From an uncultured Alphaproteobacteria bacterium (GTDB taxonomy: Bacteria > Pseudomonadota > Alphaproteobacteria > RF32 > CAG-239), in the NCBI GenBank assembly GCA_934276635.1, contig CAKQTH010000002.1, positions 124,001 to 188,000 on the forward strand: a stretch of DNA of 64,000 nt, given 5' to 3'. The translations under genes and the position numbers were made by a program. Shown here one piece after another: positions 18,500 to 27,389 of this stretch; the first letter of the stretch is position 1, and every line of letters starts with the position of its first letter. The notes beneath the pieces are model-generated. The model was not told where the DNA came from, ran no database searches, and saw only the letters and a program-made list of their open reading frames with translations.

Positions 18500-19351
18500 T
18501 TAATCCAAAGAATCCGGTTCTATGCCGTAATCGACAATCTGCACATATTCCAAACGGGACAAATCGGCCAGCGGCTGAACTTTTATATTGTCTTTTTCAA
18601 CTTCATAAACAACGCCGATGGCAAGTCCGGACGGAAAGCCTCCCGCCACGCCGGAAGTTACGACCATATCGCCTTTTTCGATATTAGAGCCGAGCGGTGT
18701 AAACAGCAGATTTAAAATTTTTGTGTTGTTGCCGACCAAAATTCCGCGAATACGGCCTTGTTCCGTCACTACCGGAATTTTTGAGTTAATACCGGAAATC
18801 AGCATAATTCTGGCATAGTTTCCGCTCACATTTTCAACCCGTCCGACAACTCCGTTTTCATTCAAAACGACCTGTCCTTTTTTGACTTTTCCGTCGTCTT
18901 TGATATACGCCACAACAGAATGCGAAAAACGTCCGCTGTTTTCCGAAACAATTTTTGCGGTAATAAATTTTTCTTCTTTTGCCGGAGAATATTTCAACAA
19001 TTTTGAGAGCATCTCGTTTTCGGCGCGAAGATAGTTATATTGCTCGTGCTCTTTTTTCAGCGCAAGGTTGTCATGTCTCAGTTTTTTGTTTTCGGAATAC
19101 ACAAAAACAACATCTTTTGCGAAAATCCACACTCTGCGGATTCCGCGGAACGGAGCCGAAACAACCCGCACTATTGGAGAAACAATCCCCATCGACACGC
19201 TGTTGATTTTATCAAACGCGGGACGATCGAATTTGCTTATTAAAAACAAAAAGAACGCAACAAAAAACAACACCGCAATCGCAATATTCCTTGCCGCTGA
19301 TTTCATATGGCCGAAATTTGAAAATATTACCTTGCGGTGTTTCATCTTCAT
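18500..19351 (-). CDS. mreC: Rod-shape-determining protein MreC
   Basis: 283 residues. A cytoplasmic tail and one membrane helix (about residues 17-42) are followed by a coiled coil (about 75-115) and the periplasmic beta domains. The MreC pattern includes ARIMLISGINSKIPVVTEQGRIRGILVGN and GDMVVTSGVAGGFPSGLAIG. MreC scaffolds the elongasome and activates PBP2. It lies 32 bases after mreB and 10 before mreD. Confidence 0.95.
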   Translation of the reverse strand: MKMKHRKVIFSNFGHMKSAARNIAIAVLFFVAFFLFLISKFDRPAFDKINSVSMGIVSPIVRVVSAPFRGIRRVWIFAKDVVFVYSENKKLRHDNLALKKEHEQYNYLRAENEMLSKLLKYSPAKEEKFITAKIVSENSGRFSHSVVAYIKDDGKVKKGQVVLNENGVVGRVENVSGNYARIMLISGINSKIPVVTEQGRIRGILVGNNTKILNLLFTPLGSNIEKGDMVVTSGVAGGFPSGLAIGVVYEVEKDNIKVQPLADLSRLEYVQIVDYGIEPDSLD

Positions 19352-19383
19352 TCCCTGTCAAAATAAAGTTCAGCAATTTCCGC

Positions 19384-20424
19384 TTATGATACGGAAGACA
19401 GCACATTCTTCAATTTTGCAACATGATCCAAAGCTTTGCCAGTTCCTTTGGCGACGCAGGACAGAGGTTCTTCGGCAATTGAAACTGGAAGTCCGGTCGC
19501 TTCACGCAGAACAAAATCAAGGTTTGAAAGCAATGCTCCGCCGCCGGTCAGCACGATACCTTTGTCAACAATATCTGCCGCCAGCTCCGGCGCCGTATTT
19601 TCAAGTGCAACCTTTACGGCCTCAACAATTTCGGATACGCAACCCGAAAGTGCTTCGGCGATTTCTCTTTCGCTGACTTCAATTTCCTTCGGCACGCCGT
19701 TAATCAAATCGCGGCCCTTAATTTCAACCGTGCGGCCGTCGCCTTTTTCCGGCGGGCATGCGCAGCCGATTTCTTTTTTGATTTTTTCGGCAGATGTTTC
19801 ACCGACCAACAGGTTGCTGTTTTTGCGGATATATGCCACAATTTCCGAATCCATTTTGTCACCGCCGACGCGAACTGAACGAGAATATACAATTCCGCCC
19901 AAAGACAAAACCGCAACTTCGGTTGTACCGCCACCGATATCAACCACCATAGAGCCGGAAGGTTCCGTAACCGGCAGGCCTGCGCCGATTGCCGCGGCCA
20001 TCGGCTCTTCAATCAACCATACTTTATGAGCCCCCGCGGCATAAGCCGATTCCTGAATTGCGCGTCTTTCAACCGGAGTCGAGCCGGAAGGAACGCAGAT
20101 TATAATCATCGGTTTTGCAAAAGTGCGATAGTTGTGAACCTTATTGATAAAATATTTAATCATTTCTTCCGCAACTTCAAAGTCGGCAATCACGCCGTCT
20201 TTCATCGGGCGAATCGCCTTGATGTTGCCCGGAGTTTTACCAAGCATCTGTTTTGCCTCGTTACCGACGGCCAAAACCTGTTTTTTCCCGTTGAAATCTT
20301 CAATCGTAACCACTGACGGCTCGTTAAGGACAATCCCTTTGCCCTTCACATAAACCAGAGTGTTGGCTGTTCCCAAATCAATAGCCATATCAATGGACAG
20401 CCATTTTAATAAATTTGCCAGCAT
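19384..20424 (-). CDS. mreB: Rod-shape-determining protein MreB (bacterial actin)
   Basis: 346 residues. MreB is an ATP-binding actin-like protein that forms membrane-bound filaments and guides lateral wall synthesis. Motifs seen are AIDLGTANTLVYVKGKGIVLNEPSVV, the phosphate-2 motif VVDIGGGTTEVAVLSLGGIV, and the adenosine motif GIVLTGGGALL. A TGGAGA ribosome site precedes the ATG. It is the first gene of the five-gene rod operon. miaA lies upstream on the same strand, 63 bases away, and could be co-transcribed. Confidence 0.98.
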   Translation of the reverse strand: MLANLLKWLSIDMAIDLGTANTLVYVKGKGIVLNEPSVVTIEDFNGKKQVLAVGNEAKQMLGKTPGNIKAIRPMKDGVIADFEVAEEMIKYFINKVHNYRTFAKPMIIICVPSGSTPVERRAIQESAYAAGAHKVWLIEEPMAAAIGAGLPVTEPSGSMVVDIGGGTTEVAVLSLGGIVYSRSVRVGGDKMDSEIVAYIRKNSNLLVGETSAEKIKKEIGCACPPEKGDGRTVEIKGRDLINGVPKEIEVSEREIAEALSGCVSEIVEAVKVALENTAPELAADIVDKGIVLTGGGALLSNLDFVLREATGLPVSIAEEPLSCVAKGTGKALDHVAKLKNVLSSVS

Positions 20425-20487
20425 TATATTTCTCCAAAAAAGTTATTGCTAAACTTTTATAACTTTATCATTTTTTGTGCAAGAATT

Positions 20488-21414
20488 TTATAAAGCTTTT
20501 TTCACTTCATCAACAACATTTTTTTCGCCGCGATAACAGCAACCGAAACTTATGTGCGCGTCCATTTTGTTGCGGAACCATGTCAGCTGGCGTTTGGCAT
20601 ATTGTCTGGTGTGCAAAACCGCAAGTTTTACGGCCTCTTCCAACGAGATTTTATGCAAAAGATAATCCGTCAGCTCCGGCACTCCGAGAGCTTTTGCCGC
20701 CGGCATATCCTGCGCAACATTCTTTTTAAGCAGATTTTGCACCTCTTGCAAAGCTCCGTTTTGCAACATTTTTTCAAATCTGGCGGCACAGTTTTTTTCA
20801 AGTTCGGAAAGCTGCGGCAAAAGTTTTATAACCAAAAAATCTCCTTCGGGCAGCATCTTTTTCATCGGAATCTTGTACCAATCAGAAGCTTTTTTGCCGG
20901 TTCCTTCAAAAATTTCGAGTGCGCGGATAATTCTGGTCTTGTCGTTTCGGCTGATTTTTCGCGCCGATTCGGCATCAACTTCCTGCAGTTTTTGATACAT
21001 TTGCATCAAAGACGAGGCCTTCAATTCTTCCGCAATTTTTGCCCTTATCTGCTCCGGTATCGGCGGAATCGGCGTTGTTCCTTCCACCAGCTGCTGCAGA
21101 TACATTCCGCTGCCTCCGACCACAATCGGAATTTTTCCTTTTTTTGCAATCTGTCTGATTTTTTTGCAACATTCTTCAAGCCAATCAACGACATTGCCGC
21201 GGATATTGCTTTCATAAATCGAAAACAAATGGTGCACAATTCCGTCTTGTTCTTCTTTGCTCGGAATTGCCGACAAAACAGGCGTGTCGCCGTAAACCTG
21301 CATCGAGTCGGCATTGATAATCTCCCCGTTTATTTCTTTTGCCAAATCAACCGCCAAGCGCGATTTTCCCGAAGCGGTAGGCCCGCCGATGACAATAACT
21401 TTTATTTTATTCAT
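20488..21414 (-). CDS. miaA: tRNA dimethylallyltransferase
   Basis: 308 residues. MiaA transfers a dimethylallyl group to A37 of tRNAs that read codons beginning with U. The P-loop GPTASGKSRLAVDLA lies near the start, then NADSMQVYGDTPVLSAIPS, GGSGMYLQQLVEGTTPIPP and the family motif TRQYAKRQLTWFRN at the C-terminus. It is divergent from the DUF3108 gene. Confidence 0.96.
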   Translation of the reverse strand: MNKIKVIVIGGPTASGKSRLAVDLAKEINGEIINADSMQVYGDTPVLSAIPSKEEQDGIVHHLFSIYESNIRGNVVDWLEECCKKIRQIAKKGKIPIVVGGSGMYLQQLVEGTTPIPPIPEQIRAKIAEELKASSLMQMYQKLQEVDAESARKISRNDKTRIIRALEIFEGTGKKASDWYKIPMKKMLPEGDFLVIKLLPQLSELEKNCAARFEKMLQNGALQEVQNLLKKNVAQDMPAAKALGVPELTDYLLHKISLEEAVKLAVLHTRQYAKRQLTWFRNKMDAHISFGCCYRGEKNVVDEVKKAL

Positions 21415-21491
21415 TTTTTTGCTGCAAATTTTTCTTTATTCCTAAAATTTTTCTGTTATCTTAGCAAAAATACTTTAAGAAAGAATAAAAA

Positions 21492-22271
21492 ATGAAAGCC
21501 TCTTTTATCGGATTTTTTTTGTTGGTACTGGCTGTTTCGCAAAATTGCGAAGCGGTTTCGGTTTCGCATACGCTCGAGGTAAAGGTCGGAATTTTTGATG
21601 CGGCAAAATGCACCCTATATTACAGCTTTGACGACACAAAATATAATGCGGAATCAAAGGTTGAAACTACCGGAATTTTCGGCGGAATATATCCGTTTGT
21701 CGGCAAATACACTTCCGGCGGAAAAATCAACGGAGACAATTTTATAACTCAAACTTACCGCTATTTGGCAAAATCACGGTTCAACACCCGAACAAAAGAG
21801 CTTGTTTATGACGACAAAGGCAATCTTTTGTACCGACTCAGCTCAAAAAACGACAAAGCCAAAAAGTCTGATATTTCCGCAAAAAAAGAAAATTCCGGCG
21901 CAACGGATTTGCAGACCGTTTTTGTTATGCTTGCAAAACAGGTGGCTCAAAAAGGCTATTGCTCCTCGGAATATCCAGTATTTGACGGCAAAAAAAGTTT
22001 TAAGGTCGGATTTGTTGACCTGGGCGCGCAAAAATCTGTCGAAAAAAATCAAAAATTTTCAGGCGATGAATTGCTCTGCTCAATGTATATCGACAACGGA
22101 GGACAAAAAAATGACGACCTGCTATTTGACAACACTGCCGAAAAACAGGTTACGATATCGTTGATGCGCTCTGAAAAAAGCGGCGTCCCGTTCGTTACGC
22201 AAATCAAAGTCTCCGGCTCGCCGCTCGGGGAAATTGTTGCAAAAACCACAAGCATAAAAATTGAGGAATAA
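21492..22271 (+). CDS. DUF3108 periplasmic protein
   Basis: 259 residues with a clear signal peptide (about residues 1-22). The rest is beta-rich and reads like DUF3108: LEVKVGIFDAAKCTLYYSFDDTKYNAESKVETTGIFGGIYPFVGKYTSGGKI. The family is found widely in the periplasm of Gram-negative bacteria, and its function is not established. The gene runs into the U32-family gene four bases later and is probably co-transcribed with it. Confidence 0.75.
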   Translation: MKASFIGFFLLVLAVSQNCEAVSVSHTLEVKVGIFDAAKCTLYYSFDDTKYNAESKVETTGIFGGIYPFVGKYTSGGKINGDNFITQTYRYLAKSRFNTRTKELVYDDKGNLLYRLSSKNDKAKKSDISAKKENSGATDLQTVFVMLAKQVAQKGYCSSEYPVFDGKKSFKVGFVDLGAQKSVEKNQKFSGDELLCSMYIDNGGQKNDDLLFDNTAEKQVTISLMRSEKSGVPFVTQIKVSGSPLGEIVAKTTSIKIEE

Positions 22272-22275
22272 AGAT

Positions 22276-23673
22276 ATGAAAAAATCAGAATTATTACTGC
22301 CTGCCGGCTCGCTCACCAAACTTAAAACCGCAATTTTATACGGAGCGGACGCCGTTTATGCCGGAACGCCGGATATGAGCCTGCGCACACAGTCAAAAAT
22401 CTCTATGGACGACCTCAAAGAAGGCATAGATTTTGTTCATCGGCACGGCAAAAAAATCTATCTGACGCTCAATCTGTTTATGCACAACCGCGATGTTGAA
22501 AAACTTCCGCATTTTGTGGACACTTTGCGTATTTTGCAGCCGGACGGAGTTTTGATTGCCGACCCGGGAGTGTTTAAATATGTTAAAGAGCATGCTCCGG
22601 AGCTCAACCTTTTTGTTTCGACGCAGGCCAACATCTGCTCGTATCTGTCCGTAAAATTCTGGCAGGAACAAGGTGCAAAACTTTGCGTTTTGGGGCGCGA
22701 AGTCACCTTTGAAGAGATGAAAGAAATTCGCGAAAAATGCCCCGATATTTTGCTTGAATGTTTTATGCACGGCGCAATGTGTATGTCATATTCCGGCAGG
22801 TGTCTGATTTCAAACTATCTGGCTGACAGAAGCGCCAATCAGGGCAAATGCGCGCATTGCTGCCGCTGGCACTATAAGTTGCATATCAAGATGAAAGACG
22901 GAACTCTGCGCGAGCTTGAAATAAACGAACAAAACAAAGATATGTTCGAGTTTTTGCTTGAAGAAGAATTCCGCCCCGGAGAATTTTATGAAATTGCAGA
23001 AGACGAACACGGCGGATATATTTTGAACTCAAAAGATATGTGTCTGTTGCCTCGTTTGAACGACCTGCTTTCTATCGGAATGGATTCGCTTAAAGTCGAA
23101 GGCCGCAACAAAACCGAATATTATGCCGGAATTGTGGCGCGCACATACCGCAAGGCGATTGATGATTATTATACCGACCCCGAACACTGGGATTGGCAAA
23201 AATATATGGGTGAGCTGATGACCTTGCAAAATCGCGGATATTGCCTCGGTTTTCATGACGGCAAGCTGACCAACATTTCGCAAAATTATGAATATACGCG
23301 CACTCTCGGCGAATGGCTTTTTGCCGGTTCGATTGTCGAATGGCAAGGAGACGATGCGATTTTTGAGCTGCGCAACTGCATTGAGCCGAATGAAGAAATT
23401 GAATTTTTGTCGCCGTATAATATGGAAAATATCAAAATCCGGCTGCCGCAATTTGTTGATGCAAAAACCGGAGAAATCACTCCGCGTGTTTCGGCCGGAC
23501 AAGGAAAACAAATCAGAATTCCTGCCGAGGCATTCGGTTTGAACCCCGATGAAGTAAAGCAGAAATTGCCGCAATTTACCATCGCCCGCAAAAAGAATCC
23601 GCTGCACGGCGAAAATGCCGAAATGCTTGAACACAAAAAAGCCGAATTCTCCGCCCTGTGCAACAAAAAATAA
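22276..23673 (+). CDS. U32 peptidase-family protein (TrhP/RlhA-like)
   Basis: 465 residues from the ATG at 22276, which sits behind a GAGGAAT ribosome site; an in-frame TTG at 22261 is less likely. Family signatures are ELLLPAGSLTKLKTAILYGADAVYAG near the start and ECFMHGAMCMSYSGRCLISNYLADRSANQGKCAHCCRW in the middle, with the conserved cysteines of the U32 core. Members are now linked to prephenate-dependent hydroxylation of tRNA or rRNA uridine or cytidine (TrhP, RlhA) rather than to proteolysis. I cannot tell which substrate applies. A bidirectional terminator follows. Confidence 0.85.
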   Translation: MKKSELLLPAGSLTKLKTAILYGADAVYAGTPDMSLRTQSKISMDDLKEGIDFVHRHGKKIYLTLNLFMHNRDVEKLPHFVDTLRILQPDGVLIADPGVFKYVKEHAPELNLFVSTQANICSYLSVKFWQEQGAKLCVLGREVTFEEMKEIREKCPDILLECFMHGAMCMSYSGRCLISNYLADRSANQGKCAHCCRWHYKLHIKMKDGTLRELEINEQNKDMFEFLLEEEFRPGEFYEIAEDEHGGYILNSKDMCLLPRLNDLLSIGMDSLKVEGRNKTEYYAGIVARTYRKAIDDYYTDPEHWDWQKYMGELMTLQNRGYCLGFHDGKLTNISQNYEYTRTLGEWLFAGSIVEWQGDDAIFELRNCIEPNEEIEFLSPYNMENIKIRLPQFVDAKTGEITPRVSAGQGKQIRIPAEAFGLNPDEVKQKLPQFTIARKKNPLHGENAEMLEHKKAEFSALCNKK

Positions 23674-23675
23674 AA

Positions 23676-23711
23676 AAAATACCCTGCAGCTTCTCAGCCA
23701 CAGGGTATTTT
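23676..23711. terminator. Bidirectional terminator between U32 gene and autotransporter
   Basis: An 11-bp inverted repeat AAAATACCCTG / CAGGGTATTTT has a 14-nt loop and A/T runs on both sides. It separates two convergent genes. Confidence 0.85.
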
Positions 23712-23726
23712 ATCAGACCTCAAATA

Positions 23727-26189
23727 TTAAAATTTATATTTAACATTCAACAATCCTGTGTGGTCCTGATAATCTTCACGGAACTTACCTTCATAACCGA
23801 GCGAAAGTTCAACATTATCGTTTACTTCCGCCGTTACGCCGGCTCCAAATTCCATACCGAAACGATTAAGAGCCTCGCCCTCAACCGCATAAGCCGAACC
23901 GTTATCCAAAGTAACAACCGAATTAACATCATCGTTCATCAGGTCATAAGTTGCCGCAACGCGTGCTTCCGGTTTGATAGTCATACCGTTGGACAACTCA
24001 AAGTCCTTGCTGACTTTGGCGCCGATAACACCGTCCAAAATATCGCTGTCATTGGCAGACACTCGCTGGTCAGCAGAATCTTTATATGAATCCTGTTTAA
24101 TATGAACATAACGCAAACCGGCTTCCGGTGTAATGCCTAAACCGCTCACATTCATATCATAACCGGTCATCGCCTGTAATCCAAAGGTTTCAACATCGTA
24201 GTCAGCTTTCACATTAACACCGGCAACATTTTTCTTTTCAGAATAGTCGGACCAGCCATAGGTCGCAATACCATTGACATACCAGTTGTTCGGTTTATAT
24301 TCGCCGTAAACAATCGCAGTATGTGTATCAACATCTGTATCACGCATAAAGCTGTCAATATCGGTCTTTGTATAAGCATATCCGATACCGGCTTTGGTGT
24401 CATCGGTTACAAATTTTTCAAAACCGAATGCAATGCCGGAGCTGTCAGAGTCAAAACCTTTGGCTTTGGAAGTATCGTCCAGTTTTGATTTGTTGAACAT
24501 ACCCTGAACCCACATTGCAGCGCGTTCAAAAACATTATCACCGGAAGCCATACCTTCGCCACCGGTTGAGATTGAACCACCGCTCAAGCGTGTGCCGACT
24601 GCGCCAAAGACCTGATTAGAGATTTCAACCTGAGTTTTTTGAACCATCGGCGCAACTTCTGGAGCAACAGCAGTCAAGGCATCAATATAAGCCTTTTGTC
24701 CCGCCGGCGTCGTTGCGTTTTGCGACAACTCGTTGAGCGTTGAAGCAACTGCTTTGGCTCCTTCGCTTGCCGATGATGAAGAATTTATGCTGTCCCAAGC
24801 TTCCGCAGCAGCCGCATTCGCCGCAGAACCGCCAATGTCTGAAGCTACATCTGAGCCGCTGGCTTTGCCGGTTATACTTAAATAACCATCTTCTGTCCAT
24901 TCAATATCATATCGGCTGTTTTCGGCAATTTTATTTTCAAAATCACCTGTTACCGTGCCATTTAAGAATTTAAACTTAGTATTTGCACCTTTATCAACAA
25001 CTCCGTTATCCAAAGTAACATTCATTGTGGTGTCATTGCCGATGTTAATTGTTGAAGCATTGATTTTTCCATAATTATCAGCACCTGAAACACGTAAGGC
25101 TAATTTAGAATTATCCTTAAAATCAACATTTATCGCTTCAACGGTATTGGTGCCGATGTCCAATGCTCCTGCAACATTCAAATTTCCGATTTTGCCGGTA
25201 GCTTTGTCATAAGTTAAAGTTCCTTTGTTAATATTGAGCGATGCCAAATCTCCGATTGTGCCGGAAAAAGCCTTGCTTAAACTGTGGTCTGTTTCAAAGC
25301 TCAAGTTAGAACCGGTGACATTGCCATCAACTAAAGCATCGGATGATTTAATGTTTAAATTACCATTACCGGAAATATCGGAAACTAATCTGCCGTTTAA
25401 GTTAATGATACCGGTATCGGTCAGATTGAGGGCAGTCTTGCCCGAGAAAACAATATCTTCAATAGTATCGCTGTCAGCATCTGTATAGTGGTTATAGGCT
25501 TCCAGTGTTGCGCCTTGAGCAATATTTATGGTATTACCAACTGTCGGGTTATCCATCAAGAAAATATTTTTACCCTTATTGATGTTTACTGTGCCGCCGG
25601 AAAGTTTTGAAGTTCCCGCCGTTCTTTCTTTGCCATTTACAATCTTTGAGCTGCCTAAATATGATTGATCCATATTGATTTCGCCGCCAATCATTTCAAA
25701 CAGCGAATTTCCCTCAGGCTCATCATCAACCGGAGAAACAACAACAATACCTTTTGACAAATTCAAAGTTCCGCCGGAAACGTGCATTTCTGAATCGCCG
25801 CTAAATTCAGTATAATTATTAATATTAATAACAGCGTCTCCCGAAACATTGGTTATTTTACCATGAACTTCTGTCCCGTCGGCCGTTATGGTACCTCCGG
25901 AAATGTTTAATTCTCCGTTATGTGCTCTTAATCCGCCTTCGCCGTTGATTATAATCTCGCCACCACTGATATCAACATTGCCGGTGCTTCGAATTTTATA
26001 ATCATTCAAAGTTAACTGACCGCCGCTAATTGTGATTGCATCATAATTAATAGCCCCTGTATTATCTTCTGTTCCGGTATCGGGATTTTTTATAACATCT
26101 CCCTTTGCCACCGTGAGCTCAGCTGCATAAACATTACTTATGGAAAACAGTGCCACTAATGCTGTTGTGATTAAAAGTTTGTTCTTCAT
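23727..26189 (-). CDS. Autotransporter outer-membrane protein
   Basis: 820 residues from the ATG at 26189, which has a good AAGGAAG ribosome site. A signal peptide ends at VYA-A. A repetitive beta-helix passenger follows (about residues 25-440, with recurrent SGG and LNISGGT patterns). A short alanine/serine-rich helix (about 470-540) comes next, then a C-terminal autotransporter beta-barrel starting near VFERAAMWVQGMF and ending in the canonical terminal phenylalanine (LLNVKYKF). This is a type V secretion surface protein; cargo function is unknown. A long structured leader with a terminator-like end lies directly upstream (26220-26378), suggesting RNA-level control. Confidence 0.9.
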   Translation of the reverse strand: MKNKLLITTALVALFSISNVYAAELTVAKGDVIKNPDTGTEDNTGAINYDAITISGGQLTLNDYKIRSTGNVDISGGEIIINGEGGLRAHNGELNISGGTITADGTEVHGKITNVSGDAVININNYTEFSGDSEMHVSGGTLNLSKGIVVVSPVDDEPEGNSLFEMIGGEINMDQSYLGSSKIVNGKERTAGTSKLSGGTVNINKGKNIFLMDNPTVGNTINIAQGATLEAYNHYTDADSDTIEDIVFSGKTALNLTDTGIINLNGRLVSDISGNGNLNIKSSDALVDGNVTGSNLSFETDHSLSKAFSGTIGDLASLNINKGTLTYDKATGKIGNLNVAGALDIGTNTVEAINVDFKDNSKLALRVSGADNYGKINASTINIGNDTTMNVTLDNGVVDKGANTKFKFLNGTVTGDFENKIAENSRYDIEWTEDGYLSITGKASGSDVASDIGGSAANAAAAEAWDSINSSSSASEGAKAVASTLNELSQNATTPAGQKAYIDALTAVAPEVAPMVQKTQVEISNQVFGAVGTRLSGGSISTGGEGMASGDNVFERAAMWVQGMFNKSKLDDTSKAKGFDSDSSGIAFGFEKFVTDDTKAGIGYAYTKTDIDSFMRDTDVDTHTAIVYGEYKPNNWYVNGIATYGWSDYSEKKNVAGVNVKADYDVETFGLQAMTGYDMNVSGLGITPEAGLRYVHIKQDSYKDSADQRVSANDSDILDGVIGAKVSKDFELSNGMTIKPEARVAATYDLMNDDVNSVVTLDNGSAYAVEGEALNRFGMEFGAGVTAEVNDNVELSLGYEGKFREDYQDHTGLLNVKYKF

Positions 26190-26219
26190 ATGATTAACTT
26201 CCTTTTCTTTAAATTGCAA

Positions 26220-26378
26220 TTAAAATAAAAACCACCTTTGAAAGGTGGTCGGAGAGTTCGAAAATCATATTGATGTAAATGACTCTTTTAGCCTTTGAAG
26301 CTATATTTTTTCAGAGATCAAGATATAGCTCTTGGACATACGCTAAAAGCTCCCCGACCATATCACTATGAATCGGGG
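26220..26378 (-). promoter_or_regulatory. Structured leader RNA of the autotransporter (putative attenuator)
   Basis: On the minus strand the order is as follows. Hairpin A (arms 26373-26378 and 26352-26357, CCCCGA/TCGGGG, extended by CATA/TATG) comes first. A 10-bp long-range helix P1 follows (26350-26359 with 26247-26256), whose 5' arm overlaps hairpin A. P1 encloses a nested hairpin (CTTTTAGC/GCTAAAAG and AGCTATAT/ATATAGCT). Last is a hairpin ACCACCTTT/AAAGGTGGT at 26231-26249, followed by TTTTATTTTA, whose first three bases are shared with P1. Mutually exclusive pairings ending in a terminator-like hairpin 31 bases before the ATG are typical of attenuators or riboswitches. No known class is recognised. 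Confidence 0.55.
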
Positions 26379-26526
26379 ATATATTTATCGTCCGCCATAA
26401 TAAATAGCAGACAATTTGACGATGTTATATCCTAACACCGACACCAATTTTGAGCTTTCGACAGCTCTCTTGCACCCTAAGGTACTCAGAATATGGAAAA
26501 CCACATCCAAAAATATCATACGGTAA

Positions 26527-26556
26527 ATTATCTTAAAAAGAAACTAAAAAATACAA
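26527..26556 (-). promoter_or_regulatory. Possible promoter of the autotransporter leader
   Basis: On the minus strand TTGTAT (26556-26551), 18 bases, then GATAAT (26532-26527). This is a moderate sigma-70 match placed upstream of the structured leader. No other evidence. Confidence 0.3.
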
Positions 26557-26774
26557 GAAGTAGATATTTTTAAAATAGATTCTTCACCTGCGTTTTTATA
26601 AAACATTTATATCCGAACCACTTTTATAACCGCGGGCAAAAAATAATAGAATCAGGCATTTTTTTGAGAATCTCAGGTCTTTATAATTATACGCCCGTAC
26701 ATTTTAAAGCCGAATTTTCAATTCTGTGTGCAGAAAACTCTAAAAAATAGAATACGAACTGAACACATTGCGTT

Positions 26775-26863
26775 CCAATTGCAAGCCGGTGTCGCTTTTT
26801 ACTTCTTTTTGGGAGTTTCAAAGATTTTGTTCATATTCGACACCGACCTGCGAACACAATTGG
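26775..26863. repeat. Imperfect inverted repeat, about 20-26 bp arms
   Basis: The left arm (26775-26794) begins CCAATTG and ends GGTGTCG. The right arm (26838-26863) begins CGACACC and ends CAATTGG. The arms match over their outer 7 and inner 7 bases with a looser middle. CACCGACACC recurs near 26437-26446. It could be an RNA stem or a protein-binding site. Confidence 0.5.
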
Positions 26864-27029
26864 TATAATCATGCATGTTCTGCCTGATTTTTTGAAGCAA
26901 GACACCTGCTACAACGGTAAAGAATAATCCGGTGCCGGGAAAAGTCATTTAAATCGTTTCTTTTTAAAGAACGGGTATAGTGTTTGTTCGGCAGACCATT
27001 GCCTCGTAAAAACAGAGAAAGGCCGGATA

Positions 27030-27389
27030 ATGTTTGTTTCTGGCTCATGTTTTAATAATAAACAGGATAATGATCTTAATTTTGAATATTCGCAATGCAA
27101 TATGGAAATGCCTATAGAAAAAATTCTTGTTTTGCAAGGTATTCAAGATGACGGGAAATTATTTTTAAGGGAAATCGAAGATACCGAAACTATCGCAAAA
27201 AAACTTTCTACACATACCTTTTGGCCTTATTTTTCATCCACTATTTCTACTGACGAAAAATGTTTTATACGCATGTTTCCGAAAGATTTGAAAAATTATG
27301 CGATTTTTTGTGAGTGTATTAAAAAAATTTATATATGCCGCGGAGATAAGGCAAGGATTCTTGAGGCAATAGAACATGAAAACTGTTGA
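27030..27389 (+). CDS. Hypothetical protein, first gene of island operon
   Basis: 119 residues, acidic at first and Cys-containing (C7, C23, then CFIR, CECIKKIYIC and a terminal Cys). No signal peptide, membrane segment or family is recognised. Its last 14 bases overlap the start of the next gene, so it is part of the same translationally coupled operon. By position it could be a small partner protein of the enzymes downstream; there is no direct evidence for that. Confidence 0.55.
   Translation: MFVSGSCFNNKQDNDLNFEYSQCNMEMPIEKILVLQGIQDDGKLFLREIEDTETIAKKLSTHTFWPYFSSTISTDEKCFIRMFPKDLKNYAIFCECIKKIYICRGDKARILEAIEHENC

Larger units (their letters stand above)
26379..27029. other. Long AT-rich intergenic region with inverted repeats
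   Basis: About 650 bases without a convincing gene. It holds short hairpins (for example GAGCT/AGCTC near 26452-26467, and ATCGTC/GACGAT near 26390-26424) and one larger imperfect inverted repeat (26775-26863). It must contain the promoter of the plus-strand island operon that starts at 27030; a GTATAGT element near 26974 could be a -10 box. Base composition is clearly more AT-rich than the housekeeping genes to the left. Confidence 0.5.
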
